64,000 bases of DNA from Taiwanofungus camphoratus (taxonomy: Eukaryota; Basidiomycota; Agaricomycetes; Polyporales; Taiwanofungaceae), in assembly GCA_003999685.1 (NCBI GenBank), contig CP021221.1, positions 186,001 to 250,000 on the forward strand, written 5' to 3'. Below the pieces are notes generated by a model. It ran no database searches. It saw nothing but the letters and a program-made list of their open reading frames with translations, and was not told the origin of the DNA. Of the stretch, positions 9,286 through 22,358 are shown piece after piece (position 1 is the first letter of the stretch; each line of letters begins with the position of its first letter). The translations under genes and the position numbers were made by a program.

Positions 9286-12200
9286 TTATACCGGCTGAGT
9301 AGCGCCGTGCCCGTTCGTGAGTAAAGGCCCCAGAGCCTGTCGTAGTACTAATTCCACTCTGTCTCGATCCTCGGTGAGCCGCCGCATCTCATCGCGCCAT
9401 CGCGCCTCTCTTCGATCATGAATTTTTCCCATCTCGTTGAGACTTCCCAGAGCGGCCTCAAGAGCACGTCTGAGGTCCTCCTCTCGCCACTCCGCGCCAG
9501 GCGACCCGTTCGCTGACGAAGCCGAGCCGGCCGTCGAAAGGTGCAAACGCTCTGCGAGTGAAATACGCTGAGAGCGTGCGGTGCGCCGTTGAGATGCCAA
9601 GTGGCTGAATGCGCCGCGGATGCCTGCCAGCTTGGGTGAGTTGAGCAAGGAGGGATCTCGCCGGATTGAGCGGGAAGTAAGGGCATGCAGTTTGGTTGAG
9701 TGAGAGGGGGACGCCAGCACAATGAGTGTGGCATCAGTCTCTCGATCAAGTGCCTGGAACTATGGACGAGTCAGTACCAGAATCTTAGACATCGAAGAGA
9801 TACAAGTGAAACTTACTGCTTGCGTGAGCGCATCCCAACGCGTCTCCCATCTCCGACGTCGCCGTTGAGGATTGCTCACGAAGGTAGGATGAAATTCCAA
9901 GTCCAAAAGATCCTCCTCCTCGCCCTCTTCTTCCTCATCCACCCATTCGCCGTCATCATCCACATGCTGACCGCCCATGCCATGCGCCCACGTCCCTTCC
10001 TCCGCATCCCCTTCATTGACATACTGCTCCACAAACCGCTCCTCCCCCGCCGTCTCTTCACCGGACCCCGAGCCCGATGACAGCTCCGGGCTTGTCTCGC
10101 GCGGCTGCGTACTCTCAACCCGCGGCGGCGGCTTGACGCGCCGCAATGTCCGTGCACTGCCCTGGGTTACATGCGGATTCACCACCTGATCGCGTCTCCT
10201 TGGCCCACGCCCCCGCATCGGTGGCGGTGGCGGCAGCTGCACCGGCTCGTGGCTCGGGCTTGAGCGCATACTCATCGTCGACGTAGCCATTCCGCCGTGG
10301 ACGCCGACTTGGCCCACGCCCTGCACGAACGTCCACGGGTTATACCCGGGTACCGGGAACGGCGTGGCTGGAGGCGAGAAGGTCGAGTCGGAGTGCGTCG
10401 CAAACCCGTAGTTCGACGCGTATATCTGCATCTGCCGCGCCATCTGTTCACGGATGACAGCGGGGTTGTTCAGGTCAAGGCTCGAGGACGGGGCTTGTTG
10501 GGCCGCGGCGAGGGCCGTGCGCCGGATATGAGTGAAGGGGTAGGGATAGGGTGAGCCAATTTGCCGTGGCTCAGCGTCGCTTTGCATGGCAGAGATAAGA
10601 GGCGAGGGAGACGGTGCTGCAGTCTGCGACTGGGGAGTAGGAGGAATAGGCGCATTTGGCCGCGAGCCTGGTTGTAGATACGTCCGGATGTAAGATGAGG
10701 TTGGGTCTTCGAAGAGACTCTGAAGGTCATCGGGGTGCGGTAACTGAGGAGGACGCATTGCGACATACGCCGTCCTTTGATCCGAGACACCATTCGTAGA
10801 GAACTGGCGAGAGGCTCCAGACTGTTGCCTGAGTGCTTCAACTTGCGGATGGGGCTGCGGCTGAATCTGAGGAGAGACCTGGGCCTGCCGTGGCTGCTGT
10901 ACACCGTTCGTTGGAGAATTATGACCGTTGCTTCTCAGACTATTGACGGTACTTTCGAATATTGCGGGATCGAAACTTCTCATGCCCAGTTGATCGGTTG
11001 GTCCAGAGCGATGCTTTACGCGAACTGTTCTTTGAGATTCCCCGTTAAGCTGAGGGTACTGTCCGTACTGCACATTGGACCCTGCGTACTGGGCATCGCG
11101 AGGGCGTTCCGGCAGGGTGACCGATGGTGAGCGTGGAGTGAAACCAGCCTCTGAATCCTCCCCGCTTTTGTCCTGTTGTCGTTGTTCATCCGTTTCCTCT
11201 ATCAATGTGTCATCGCCATCGCCTTCCTCGGCATGAGTGGCAATCCCGTTGTGCTCGCGGCGTGCGTTGTGTCTCGGGCCATGCCCTTCGGGGTATACGT
11301 CAGAAGATGGAGTAGGAGAACCACGATGGCGGTCGTCGTATTCCTGCTCGTGGTTGACATAGTCATGCGGTACATCTTCCTCAGGTTCTTCCTGCACAGG
11401 CAATGAACGGTCTGGTGGGCGGGTGGCCATGGCTTGTAATGGCGGCGTATGAGTGGATGTAGCCAGCTTTGATGCAGCGGGAGGCGTCAGGCGCATTGCA
11501 GCCGATTCTGTAGAAACTTGACCAGGGACAGTCTTGCGCATAGCAGGAGGCGTAGCACCTTGTTGTATATTATTAACCTGATAACCATCAGGCAGATACT
11601 GCGTGTAAGCAGCGGTGCGCTCTCCGGGCGATGCCATCGGAGTGGCATATTGTGGCGATCCACGGTACTCAGGCGTGCGGTTTGACGCGGTCTGAGAGTC
11701 GTGCGACGAGATCGACGAAATTGTCTGCGAGCGGTCTCGTGTTTTTGGACTTTCGCGTACATTCTGTGCCTCACGCTCCTTGTCGCGCACCTGACGCTTT
11801 GCTGCCGCCTGAGAACTACTGCTGTCTTGATCCTTGGGGCTAGCCCTGTCGCTAACGCGGACCCGCTCTACAGCAGGATCCTTCGCAGCCACATTCTTTG
11901 CATGCTGAAGAAGAAACCCGCTGGACGCTGCACCGCCCGCATAGGCAACACCCGACGTGCCCGCAGGATGCGAGAATTGAGCCTGCGCCTGCTGCAAGTC
12001 AGCGCGCTCAATGTCGGCCATAAGCTCGTCCGTCACCTGCCACTTCTCATCAACACCCTGATATTGTGTTAGGAACGGCGGTGGCGGCACGCGGTTGATC
12101 GGGCGTGGATGAAGCGGACTGGAGGTGACGTGCGCGAGAACGTTTGGTTGGCTCTGGGTATGTTGTGGACCCGCTGGTGGAAGGGGCACAAGATGCGGGA

Positions 12201-12855
12201 CAATAGGCTGACTCTGAGCGTGCACAAGAGCAGGAGGTGAGTTGGTCCGTTCTGGGCTGCGCTCGTGCGCATGTGTCTGTGCAGACATCTTGGCAGCGAC
12301 GGGAGAAATACGAGAAGTGGTAGGGGGTGTTCTGTGCGAATTATGAGAAGAGTTCGACGCAGTCGGACTCGGCTGCTGGCCTTGGGGATAGGACAACTGC
12401 TGGTTCTGGTTGGCGAGCAGCTGGTTGACAGCTGGGAGGGAGTGCGCCTTGGCTGCTCGTTGTCTCTCACGAAATGATGGAGATGGCGTTGATTCGCGAG
12501 GAGCACCTAAATACGACCACGGAAGTAAATAAGCATCCGAAGCACCGAATCCACAGTGGTGTTAGAGGAACGTAAGAATGCATTCGCTTGGAGAGAGGAC
12601 AATTCTGATGGCTATAAGACGTAAGGAAAGACATCATGGGATCTCCGTATCCGAAAGGGTATCAAAATAAGCATCGCATCGATGCAATAATAAGGACTGC
12701 CTCCTCAGGATCGATCCTTGAACAAAGCGCATCGAAGACAACTCTATCTTCAGCGTGGACGCTGACACCGGTGAGATGCAAGAAAAGAAAGAAGGCATAC
12801 CTTGTGTTCCGGGATACATTTGAGCCTTTCGATTACGCTGCGGCGACTGGGACAT
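9286..12855 (-). CDS. Large disordered protein with C-terminal helical region
   Basis: Three exons (12855-12801, 12506-9817, 9759-9286) join in phase into 1072 residues. The first exon is short and its intron unusually long (294 nt). The join gives a smooth MSQSPQRN...GAPREST N-terminus followed by a basic, Gln-rich helix with RERQRAAKAHSLPAVNQ. Most of the protein is Pro/Ser/Gln-rich and disordered, with an acidic block (EEEEGEEEDLLDLEF) near residue 900. The C-terminal ~170 residues look folded: a W..RWDALTQAFQALDRETDATLIVLASP segment, a basic stretch, then a coiled coil ending in RDRVELVLRQALGPLL. I cannot name the family. It resembles scaffold-type proteins in build only. Confidence 0.7.
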
Positions 12856-12951
12856 AATCAAGGTTGGCACAAGATCACTGCAAGAGGAGGTAGGAGAAAG
12901 AGGATCGTAGGAAAAAGACGAACTTGGTGCGTGGATAAGAGATCGTGTTCT

Positions 12952-13410
12952 TCAGAGGTGATTCATTGTACTCGCGTTTCCAACGTGGCGGCAGGTCTGC
13001 AATGACAAGGATATCGCCCTGGTGTACAACGAGGTGGACGACCAGGTAAGGAAGGTCATGGTTGCCTCGAGGCTGATTACCGCCAGGGGCATGTTCGGTC
13101 CGGACCATTGATTCTGGCTTTCTGCACGCACTTCATGTTGTTTTCCTGCGATCATGTCCGTCCTGTAGCCTGTGCGTGTCCATGTGGAAGTGCAAGTAGG
13201 ATATCCAGCTAGGCATGTTCTTTCGCTTGAGCACTGTTCGCGGCGGCATGTGCCACAGGTTGCCATTGTATTTGGATAGTAACTGTCTGTTGACATGGGA
13301 TTTCCAAAACTGAATCCACCAGAAGATCGCATGATATCACGCCGATAGGAAGTTGCGAAGCAGTTGCAAGTCATCGTACATACGTGTAGACTCTCACATC
13401 GACAATACAC
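12952..13410 (-). CDS. Possible small Cys-rich protein, uncertain
   Basis: An open frame here is unusually rich in Cys in pairs (CRC, CNC, CGTC, then four more Cys within ~30 residues), and an overlapping frame further on reads GGNQPRGNHDLPYLVVHLVV, which looks protein-like. The two frames cannot both be used without an intron I could not place. A candidate intron lies between GTATGT at about 13383 and CAG at about 13283. It could be a small Cys-rich gene, a remnant or chance. I would not assign a function. Confidence 0.25.
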   Translation of the reverse strand: MYCRCESLHVCTMTCNCFATSYRRDIMRSSGGFSFGNPMSTDSYYPNTMATCGTCRREQCSSERTCLAGYPTCTSTWTRTGYRTDMIAGKQHEVRAESQNQWSGPNMPLAVISLEATMTFLTWSSTSLYTRAISLSLQTCRHVGNASTMNHL

Positions 13411-13619
13411 GAGGCGGCGGGAAGAGAGAATTCGGATTGACGCTTGGTTTGACTTGTCAATAGACTTGTTTATTATGGATTATCTATAGCTTCAAGATCT
13501 AGTTTGCCTGCAATTATGATACCCAACACTGCATGGCCAATGTATCCTCGCAAAGGAGTCCAAGTAAGATACCACACATCGAACCCACATGACGGGGTTG
13601 AGACCACGGGACGCATGTA

Positions 13620-15190
13620 TCAAACCCTAAGTCCTCTGCCCCCGGCCTTCTGTGGACGTGATTTAGTCCCCTTCGACGTATAATCTACCTCAATCTCTGA
13701 TTCGTCGTCCTCGTGGTCCTTTTCATTAAGGGCCTTGCTCGTTTGGGCCTCGTCTCCAGATGCCTCGGAGTCTTCGTCTCGCTTGCGCTTCAGACCTGCT
13801 TTGACTGTGGATGCGGACCCTTTGCTCTCAACCGACCTTGCCTTTTGCCTTTTACCTAAGGACCGAGCCGTTCCCTCCTCTCGGTTGTTGGATTTCTTCT
13901 TCCGGCTTGGTGGTACATAGCTGCCGACGTTTTCGACGAGAAATCGCTGGAACTCCGTATCGTAGCCAACACACTTCATGCACCACACTCCAAGTTGCTG
14001 TAAAACGATGAAACATGCAAGGTATGCCAAGGGCGACTTCCTCACCTCTTGACCAGTAGCATAGGCGTTTGAGATGTCCTCCCACGTGAGGTTCGACTTG
14101 ATGCTCTGATAGAAATTCCTATCAGAACACATTTCCTCCATTTCCTCTTCCGTGGGCTCCCCTTCGTGTGATTGGCGCCAATAGACCCGCACCCGTATTG
14201 CGACGCCCGAGTCCATCTCGAGGATCTGCTCCGACCATGCCTTCCTAACCTTTGAGAGATGCAAGATTAACAAACGCATCCACGGATATTCTGTTTTCTA
14301 AAGACGTACGCTCCTTTCTTGCTTTCCCCATTCCAAAGCAGTGAGCGGCTCAGATGGATACATCTTGTAGAATCCGACATGTAACCATTCCCCAGGGCGA
14401 ATCATGACAAACACACGTTGAATCTCAGGCCAATGCCAGTAATCACTTAACGGTGAGAAATACAAACCCGCATCGCCAGGATTCAACGGAGCATGTGGGT
14501 GATTATTAACAGGCAACATCATGAAATCGTTAATGCCATGTGTACTATACTTTTCCTCGCTGATTGCAGGAAAAGTACTGACAAAGCTGCCACCGTAGAG
14601 ATTCGAGATATAATAACGCGAGAACGTGAAACGGAGAGTCGTATCATCAAGCACGATAGGAAGGCCGGCGAGACCCACAGTCCGCAGCCGATCAGTAACA
14701 AACTTGTAATCGAATTGAGAATCCTTCTTTATTTTCGCCGCGGGCTGAATCAGCACGCATAGCAAGCTTGCGTCAACGGGCGTAGGGGAGCTATTGAAAA
14801 AGCTCACGTTGCCCAGTCGGCTGAATGCCATTTTCGCCTCCTCCTCGGTCATATCCTCGTGTTTGTTGCCATTCTCGTCACAAGGCCCGAGAGGGAGCTG
14901 CTCTTCAATCGGCTCCGCTTTGACTCCTAGAGCCGGGTAATTAGAGACTGACATTTCGGTGAAGGATAATACTTACTGTCGTTGACCTCATGCTCTCGCA
15001 TTTGGATTTCCGCCGCCTGTCGTGCATCTAGCATGCGCCGCATCTGCTTCCATGGATATACAACTACCTCGACAGTACACTGCATTTTGGACGGCCGTTG
15101 CTGGCGTGATTGACGGGCTATCGAATCTGCCTGCAGTGACAAGGAGGCCCGTACGTTAACATCCAAATTATTGGCTTCATCCCCTGACAT
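13620..15190 (-). CDS. DUF6697-like basidiomycete protein
   Basis: Four exons (15190-14977, 14926-14310, 14249-14046, 13997-13620) join in phase into 470 residues. The N-terminal part has a basic helical segment (KQMRRMLDARQAAEIQMREHE). The middle has an aromatic-rich globular region (FTFSRYYISN, GLYFSPLSDYWHW, VFVMIRPGEWLHVGFYKMY). A conserved LGVWCMKCVGYDTEF block follows, and the tail is Lys/Arg/acidic with nuclear-signal words. I place it in the DUF6697 group from memory of that family's pattern, so the name is tentative. Function is unknown. A second, degraded copy lies at 22.4-23.6 kb with the same intron positions before VRKxW and before the GVWCMKC block. Confidence 0.7.
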
Positions 15191-15357
15191 GAAATAGAAA
15201 TAGACTCGTCAGAATATACTTAAGTATGGTTACGAGCTGAGCTGGACGCGCATCGGAACTGCCACTGCACGTCACATGGCTACGCGTTGTTTGTTCGTAT
15301 TACTATTAAATATATCCAAAATAATAATGTTGTATGATACAGATGAATGCGTACAAT

Positions 15358-18300
15358 CTATCCCTTCTTGACCTTCGACCTGCCTTTCAAAGTCGCATTT
15401 GTCTTCCCTACATTCTTGCCTTTCTTCGGGACCTTGATCAATCGATCGCGCTCGATATCGTCGTCGGCTCCGCTTGTCCCCTCTGTTTCTTCTATGGCGT
15501 CTTCTGCTTCTTCATCGATCTAATGGAGAGATATAGATCAACCTCAGAGATGGCATTTGAATGTGACTCACATCCAGAGCCTCCTCGAGGTCGGGTAAAG
15601 GTCCTGCTGCCGCGATCTTTTTTGGCGCTTTGCCCAGATCCTGTGCCTTGTGGAAAGGAATAGGGTGGTCTCGAGAATTGTATCTGTAATGATCATGAAT
15701 GTCAGTGGGTAGCAGAATCAGGAAACCCTGAGCGTACTTCTTCGTGAAGGAACTTTTAGTGGCAGTAGAGACTTTCTTGAGGATCAGTTCATCCTTGTTC
15801 TGATCTAGTCCCAGTTCTACAACAGTATCCCAATCCTCACGTGTAATGAAGTATTCGTCCATCCGCTCAATGACTTCGTCAACCATACTCTGCAAGAAAT
15901 ATTGTCAGTAGTCTAAACATCGATGAAACGATAACGACGCTCACAGCTCCCTCATCCACCAATGGCTTCACGATGTGTGCGAATAATGCTGGAACGTATG
16001 ATTGTCGAATCTCGACCTTATCCCCCAAAACCTTGAGTCGCATGCGAGCTTGAACATCTGTTAATTGTCGACTAAGCTTATTCTGTTTCGAGTTCTGACC
16101 AAGCCATCTAAGAAGCCAAGTACTTAGATTATGTGTGGAATGAGACGCACAGGCGCTTACTGTGGGAAGGTCATCGCATTCGGCCCTTGATATCCCGTGC
16201 CCAGGCCATACAAGAACGACGCAGGACGCACAGTAGAGCATATAGCGTGCAGTGGCATCAATGACCAGTGTTGTTCAGATCTGAGAAGTGGAACGGTGCG
16301 TATGCCGTGCAACCAATGACAGGAAAGGTTGACTCACCCATGAATCAGTGAGTCGACAAGGTCGCCATCTGAAATAGAAGATGCAGCTTTGTCCATGAGC
16401 TCTAAGTGTTTCAACGCTTTCTCGGGTCCGTCAAGATTCTTGATCCTCGCGGGCTGCGTCTTCAAGTAATTCTCCTATTTTTTCCCCGTCATGATCATTC
16501 ATGACAATTTTGACCAACACGCTACTTGCCTGCACAAACAAAGGAACAAAGGAGTGATCATGGAAGTAGAGCTCCATCTTATCATTGAGCGTCTCACGGG
16601 CCGTTGGAGAAAACATATATGGACCAAGCATCTTGTGGATGATATTGAAAGGCGTCATGATGGAGTACTTCTCATTCATTTTGACACTGTCAATGATATG
16701 AATGGATCATAGGTGGTCATCAGCTTGTCATCCAGCTTACAGTGCCTTGCCTTCATCGAAGTCCATGGTGTCACTTGAAAGTTTCCATGTCGAGAGCATG
16801 TTGAGAACTTGGCGGATATCTGACTGGGCACCCTCAATGAGTTGATCGACCACATTGGCTGGAATCTTCAATTTCTCCCTGTGAGGTTCAATGGAAGGCG
16901 TGGTGAATATTAGAGATTGCCTATGCAATCCAGTTGAGTCATGAAATCATGGGCATACTTAAAGGCAATGGTCAAAACCCTTGACCGAATAGCTTGAACC
17001 TCCGGTCTGTGCAATTTTATAAGATATCGCGAAAGATGCCGAACGGTACACTCACTTCCTGAAGTTGAGGCCGCACGCGGCGTGTACTAGAGGTTTGAGC
17101 TTTGGGGCACCTCGATCGTTCGCAATGCAGATGATAGGAATCTGGAGAGCAGAGGAACTGTCAGTTCCGTTCGGTCCTTGCGAAGTAGACTGCTTATATG
17201 TGTACTTTGGTCTTCTTAATGAGCGCAGCTAAAGCCCCGACACCACCCCTGTCTCCGGCCGACATTCCATCAACCTCGTCCATAATCAGACATGATTTAT
17301 CCGTGATGGTGACACCGGCCGCGTTTGTCATCTGCTCACGTGTGAGAAATGTGGGACCGTCCAGACACGAATAGTTGCAAGGCTTACATGACCGCCTGTC
17401 ATCCATCCGTCAAGAGACGTATTCGCGATATTGGTGCTGCTCTGTATATCGTTGTAATGCATTGGACCATTGAACGCCGTTTACTTTAGATGAACATCAG
17501 TTTGTCCACTCACTTCAACAAGCTTTTTGCTTCTCGCATCACTCGCATTCAGCTCAATGGGTGTGAATCCTGCAAGTTTTGCGCACAAGTGAGCACTTGT
17601 CGTCTTTCCGATGCCAGGTGGACCCGTAATCAGCACAGCGCGGTACACATTCATGCCATTCTTTCCTGGCTTCTTGAAGCCTGACTTGAGGCTCGATGAC
17701 CTATTCATATCAATGAACGATAACGTTCAATGTTGAGGAGCCCATAACAAATACAACAACGTACCAGTCTTGCAACCATTGCTGAAGTTTCTCAACTTGT
17801 CCTTTGTTGCCACATATATCCTTGAGAGTCTGTGGTGCATACCGGTCTGTCCATAGCTGACTTGCCATAGTAATCTTATTGCTGCACGGTCAAGTATCAA
17901 CAAACTGCAAGCCCTTACGTTGTAGAACATCCTACCTTAGACCCTTCGTGTTGTTCTCCTTCATCGCCTTTTGCTCCCGCTTCTCCATTTCTGCCGCACC
18001 CTGCCGAATGGCATCCCTCTCCTTTGCCATTTTCTTTTTGGTTTTATCATCTAACTTGCTTGGATCAGGCACTCGAGTGGCAATCAATTCCAGAAATTGG
18101 TCTTCGTCAAGGGTCTTGAGGTTATTCTTCTTGATTGCAGCAAGCTTACTTGGGCCTGAGTCAGAGCCCAAAACGACATATGAGGTCTTGGAAGAGGGCT
18201 GCAGGGTGACACGTCTGAAATGGAAGCAGTCGGGCACACTGGACAAGGAGATGTAGAACAAACATACCCTCCAAAGCGCTTGGCTAACTCGATGATTTCT

Positions 18301-19487
18301 TCTCGGGAAAAGCTGCTCAGCTCGCCGGTAAACACGAATGAGAGACCGGAAAGGGGATCAGGAGCCGCAGGTTCTGGAACAGCTTTCGAGCCTGGAGCAA
18401 TTGGACCAGCCATTTTGGCAGCCTTTGCAGCGGCCCAGCTGCACACGAGCAAAGGTGTCAACAGACATCAAAGACGGAAGAAAAATAAGGAAAGTCTACT
18501 TGAATTTGGGTTTCGGGTTGTCCTCGATTGCATGTCCCTCATTATCGCGAGCCTTTCCATTGGTCGCTTTCTTAGGGGGCTGAGGCTTGGTGGAGATCTT
18601 GGCAGAAGATTTGCCCTTCCCCTTGCCATTCTTCGTAACCCTCTCGTCGTCTTGGTCATCTTCAATATCTTCAACAGATGACATTTCATAGTCCTCATCC
18701 TTGCCTTTCTTCTTTGCCGCAGAAGCGCTGGTCCTTCGACTAATCTCCTTCGGCTTGGCTGGGCTCGTCGAGCTTTTGCCGCTTGCCTTGGATGACGATG
18801 CTGCTATAGCAGCTTTCTTTTTGGGAGGTGAGACCCTCTTGATGTCACTGTCCTCATCTTCGCTAGAGAGAAGGACAGCAACCTTCTTGCGTTTCAAAAC
18901 AGGCTGTGGTGCCTCGTCCTCGTCATCATACATGACCCTCTCACTTTTCGGCCTCTGCATAAACCAAAATAACGGACTGAGGAAAGAGAAGGTACGTCAG
19001 AATAATCTACGCACGGCGTCGTTTGTTTTCACCTTCACACTATTTGATTAGTAATGAGGTCAAGGTGCTGTGACGGAAGATTGAACAAACAAATGCATAC
19101 GGTATGGACGGTTTCTTCCTGGTCCTGAGTAGAGTCTAGAGCTGAGCGTGTAGCCGTTGGGCCTAAATATACACGTACCTATCGTCCTCTTTATCGCCTT
19201 CACAGTAGAATTAGATCATGATGGAATAGCTGGGAAACCCAGGTAGACATACTTATCTCAATCGGCTGAGTGGATCTCTAAGCAGCAGCTCTTCAATTAC
19301 AAAAAGATATGATGGAGGGAACACCAACAGATCCTTGATCAGGACCTCACTCACCAAGCCATTCGACCGCTGAGTTGAGCTGGATCCCGCAGATGCGGTT
19401 TTACTGCTGCCTCCGCCTGCACCAAAGAACCCTCTAATGTCCCGTCCGGGTGGTTTCGCAGGAATTTTTGTCTTATTGCCAGCCATC
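15358..19487 (-). CDS. RFC1: Replication factor C subunit 1 (clamp loader large subunit)
   Basis: A multi-exon gene (about fifteen short exons; not every join was fixed) reads as RFC1, which with RFC2-5 loads PCNA onto primed DNA in the nucleus. Order along the protein: an N-terminal DIRGFFG motif that resembles a PCNA-binding box; a Lys/Ser/acidic linker (about 18960-18500); a BRCT domain ([19 protein letters not shown], about 18400-18060); the AAA+ module with Walker [10 protein letters not shown] near 17620 and Walker [11 protein letters not shown] near 17280; helical lid and collar regions ([18 protein letters not shown]); and the RFC1-specific C-terminal domain (about 16680-15500). It ends in a Lys-rich tail. 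The start is the ATG at 19487, giving MAGNKTK. Divergent to the next gene. Confidence 0.93.
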
Positions 19488-19686
19488 CTAACCAACTATC
19501 AGTTGCGTGAGCGGAAATTCAATTGAGGGCGTCAGCACCTAGAGTACACGATTTCGATTCAGAAGAGAAAGCACTCAAGAATATTCCAGTTGTATCCAAA
19601 AATGATGAACTCGTGCACTGTTGGTCGATTCAATAGTCAATATGGACAAGAGCAAATGTTCTGAGACGGTCAGAACTAAGATAAGT

Positions 19687-19722
19687 ACGCGTCGCGCAGA
19701 CACGCCGCGTCACATTGTGACG
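19687..19722. promoter_or_regulatory. MCB box and CRE-like palindrome in a divergent promoter
   Basis: ACGCGT at 19687-19692 matches the MluI cell-cycle box bound by MBF-type factors in yeasts and is expected upstream of S-phase genes such as RFC1, whose ATG is 195 bases away. CGTCAC-ATT-GTGACG at 19708-19722 is a perfect 6-bp-arm inverted repeat that resembles paired CRE half-sites. Both are sequence matches only. Confidence 0.45.
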
Positions 19723-19980
19723 TTTGTCAGCGCGTTACGATGACGTTCAGATAGCTGTTTAGTAAGTATTTTCATGATCTGTTCTATTAGTTGTTTGAAT
19801 ACGGTCTGTCACAGGAATGTCACATATAACATAAGTCTTCAGCCACACGATCGCATCACTACTAAGTACACAGTGGTTTCCCAGAGACCTTTGGACTCAG
19901 CCATTGTTGAAACAGTATTCTCAGCTCATTGATCTGGCAGTAGCTCCACTCCCATCTTTCGCTTATTCGTCACAGCGGAT

Positions 19981-22134
19981 ATGTTAGGAAAATTACCTAG
20001 TTCAAGGTGTGCACTGTATGTGGTTCGGTAACCTTAATTTCTTACACAGTACCTAGATTCACAACCATCTATGACTCACTTCCTGCAGACGCGCAGCAAG
20101 CACTTGTCGAGAAACATCTCATACCTCTCTTGAATCTTGTTGAGAAAGGCCGCTCGAAGAAAGTTCTTACGTATGCTAAGCGCCTTCAAAAGCGACACGC
20201 TGGAATCCCTGTGCTCGACCTCAGAGCCAAGGCAATCGAGGTCAATGCACTGTTGGACGAGCTTCGCAGAGATGCGAAGCGCGCTTTCGTGAAGGAACGC
20301 TCGAACAAGGGCGAGCTCCTCAACGAGACCATAGACAGCTTGACCGACTGGCTGAATGAGATCTGGAGCGTAGTGTATGAGCACAATGTCGACTTCATGC
20401 ATGCGCACAAATGCCTCCTATTTGTTGCCGATACCTTGGATCGTATAGGTAACGGGTGGTCTGGGTTTGTTATCATGAGTTTCAAGCTTTGTGCCTTCTG
20501 ATGTTGCTTGATGGCACAGATGCAGATGTGTATTTGCAAATATGTACGTCTCTGTCGCGCTGAAGAGGAAATCCGGGAAGCGCATCAAGTCGTTTGAGAT
20601 CCACGGTGCACACAATGTTGAAGAAGTTCTACATTTCATCTGGCGAGATCTGTTCCTGAGCTTGCTTGCTACCGGTAGCGAACACCACATTAGCAAAATT
20701 CCTGAAATGCTCGAGGAAATTGAAGATCTCCTGGGCTGGTCGGCTCTGGAACGTGTGCTCTACGGTGGGAGAAAATGTCAGTTGATTTATTCGCCTCGAG
20801 CGATGTATCCAATTAACGGATCAACCTAGGCCCACACGGTGTCCATGATGACGAAGATGATGACGAAGAAGAGAACTTTGACTCAGACTTCGAGATCGAA
20901 GACGTGGATAACGAGTCGTTCTTTGATGAGACAGATGATGGTTCACATTATGGGAGGCACTGGTCGTATCGAGTAAGCAGCCAGATGTGGCAGCTACGGG
21001 AACACATTCAGACAGCCATGATGTCTGTATTCAAGCTGAGGCCCTCTCTGCGACTATATTCTGCGCTTTGCGCTGTTTCAATCGACCCCAGATTTACCGA
21101 GGTGCAGCTGATGAAGCATCTCGACGCTGTAGCGACAAGCTGCCCGGAAACATTCTCCGCGGCGCTTGACATTCATGCATTCGAAGGGAATACAGAGGCA
21201 ATCGTCGCGCTGCTAAACTCGCATGCTCACCTCCTCCGCTCGCGCGATGCACCTGCACTACAGACCGCTGTCTTGACGATAGCGCGCAATCCATTCTTCC
21301 AGCAGCGCGGCTTGCGGATCATCGAGAAGGAGATGCTCGACACTGCGCATGCAGTGCATGCTGCCCTCCTGGTTTCTTTCTCACAGCTCGAGCAGCCCGC
21401 AAACAAGGGAGAACTCGAGCAGATCATCAAACTCCGTCACGGTGCTGCTGGGAGGCAAGACAGAGTGGAGTCTTGGGTTGACGCCGTTTCGACGCCAGGC
21501 ATGAATGCGCCTAATCCGATGGCCTTTGCGGCGATGATGATGGGTCTTCCGCTCGTTCCTGGGATGGATGCGTCCGAGGACGCTGATCCCTTAGGTTATC
21601 TCGACTTGGATCCTCATGACCCAGATCTTGAAGATCTTAGGGAAGAGTTCCGACCGCGGCTTAAGCAGCGTTTTGAAGGCTGGTCAAATGTCGCTATCAA
21701 AACGAAAGGCGGGCAGACAGTCCTGCTGAAAGTCTACAAAGAGCTTATAGAGATAATGCCGTTCTTGCGAGCCAATGATATTGTCGAGGAAATGGTCGGA
21801 AGGTACGATTGACGTCTTACTACTCATTTCCCCTTGTCTGACATGTTAAAACTGTTACCGCTGCAGGCTTGCCGATAAGCCCAGCAAACATCACATATGC
21901 GACGGTTTGGATGCTCTTTTGGCCTTTGCGAAGGTGCAGAAGAGGAAGGTCGCCCAGACAAGGACAGAAGTGAAACGGCGCAAAGGATTACCCGTGACTG
22001 CAGGGCAACCTAGCTCAATCTCACAGCCTAGTGCATTGACTATTTCTGGAGGATTCGCAGAATTCTTTGACCCACCACATCCAACCGCTGACACATCGAG
22101 ATCGGGCATAGGGGGTATGGAAGACATCGATTGA
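19981..22134 (+). CDS. Conserved fungal protein of unknown function
   Basis: Five exons (19981-20006, 20057-20455, 20520-20776, 20830-21802, 21867-22134) join in phase into 640 residues. The N-terminal half is helical, with conserved-looking blocks such as LLFVADTLDRIGNG and FIWRDLFLSLLATG. A strongly acidic stretch follows (near residues 228-255). The C-terminal half is again helical (LFRLRPSLRLYSALCAVSIDP-like, DIVEEMVGRLADKP). The tail has two basic clusters, QKRKVAQ and KRRKG, that could be a bipartite nuclear signal. I do not recognise the family. The 50-nt first intron and 26-nt first exon are chosen because they alone link an ATG to the FTTIYDSLP frame. The join between exons 2 and 3 is less certain, with two donors 8 nt apart. 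Confidence 0.75.
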
Positions 22135-22358
22135 TGTTTGGACATGACGTGTTCGTATGTTTATTATACTTTTCAACGGACGTTGTAGCACTAGTTATAT
22201 AATCAGGTTCCGTTCTTTTGCTCACGCTTCCTTGTTCAGGTTTACTATATAGACTTCATCAAAATCAATAGGTAAGAAATACCTCTGACATCAAAGGCAG
22301 CTCTAAAAGTACGATAAGGTTAAGTGCCCTTCGAGTCATTCAGCTATAGCTACCCGAG

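Noticed and set aside
12507-12800. Reading the start of the 1072-residue protein directly at the long exon without an upstream exon
   Set aside because: The long exon has no suitable ATG at its 5' end; the ATG at 12855 joins it in phase with a good GTATGC donor and TTAG acceptor.
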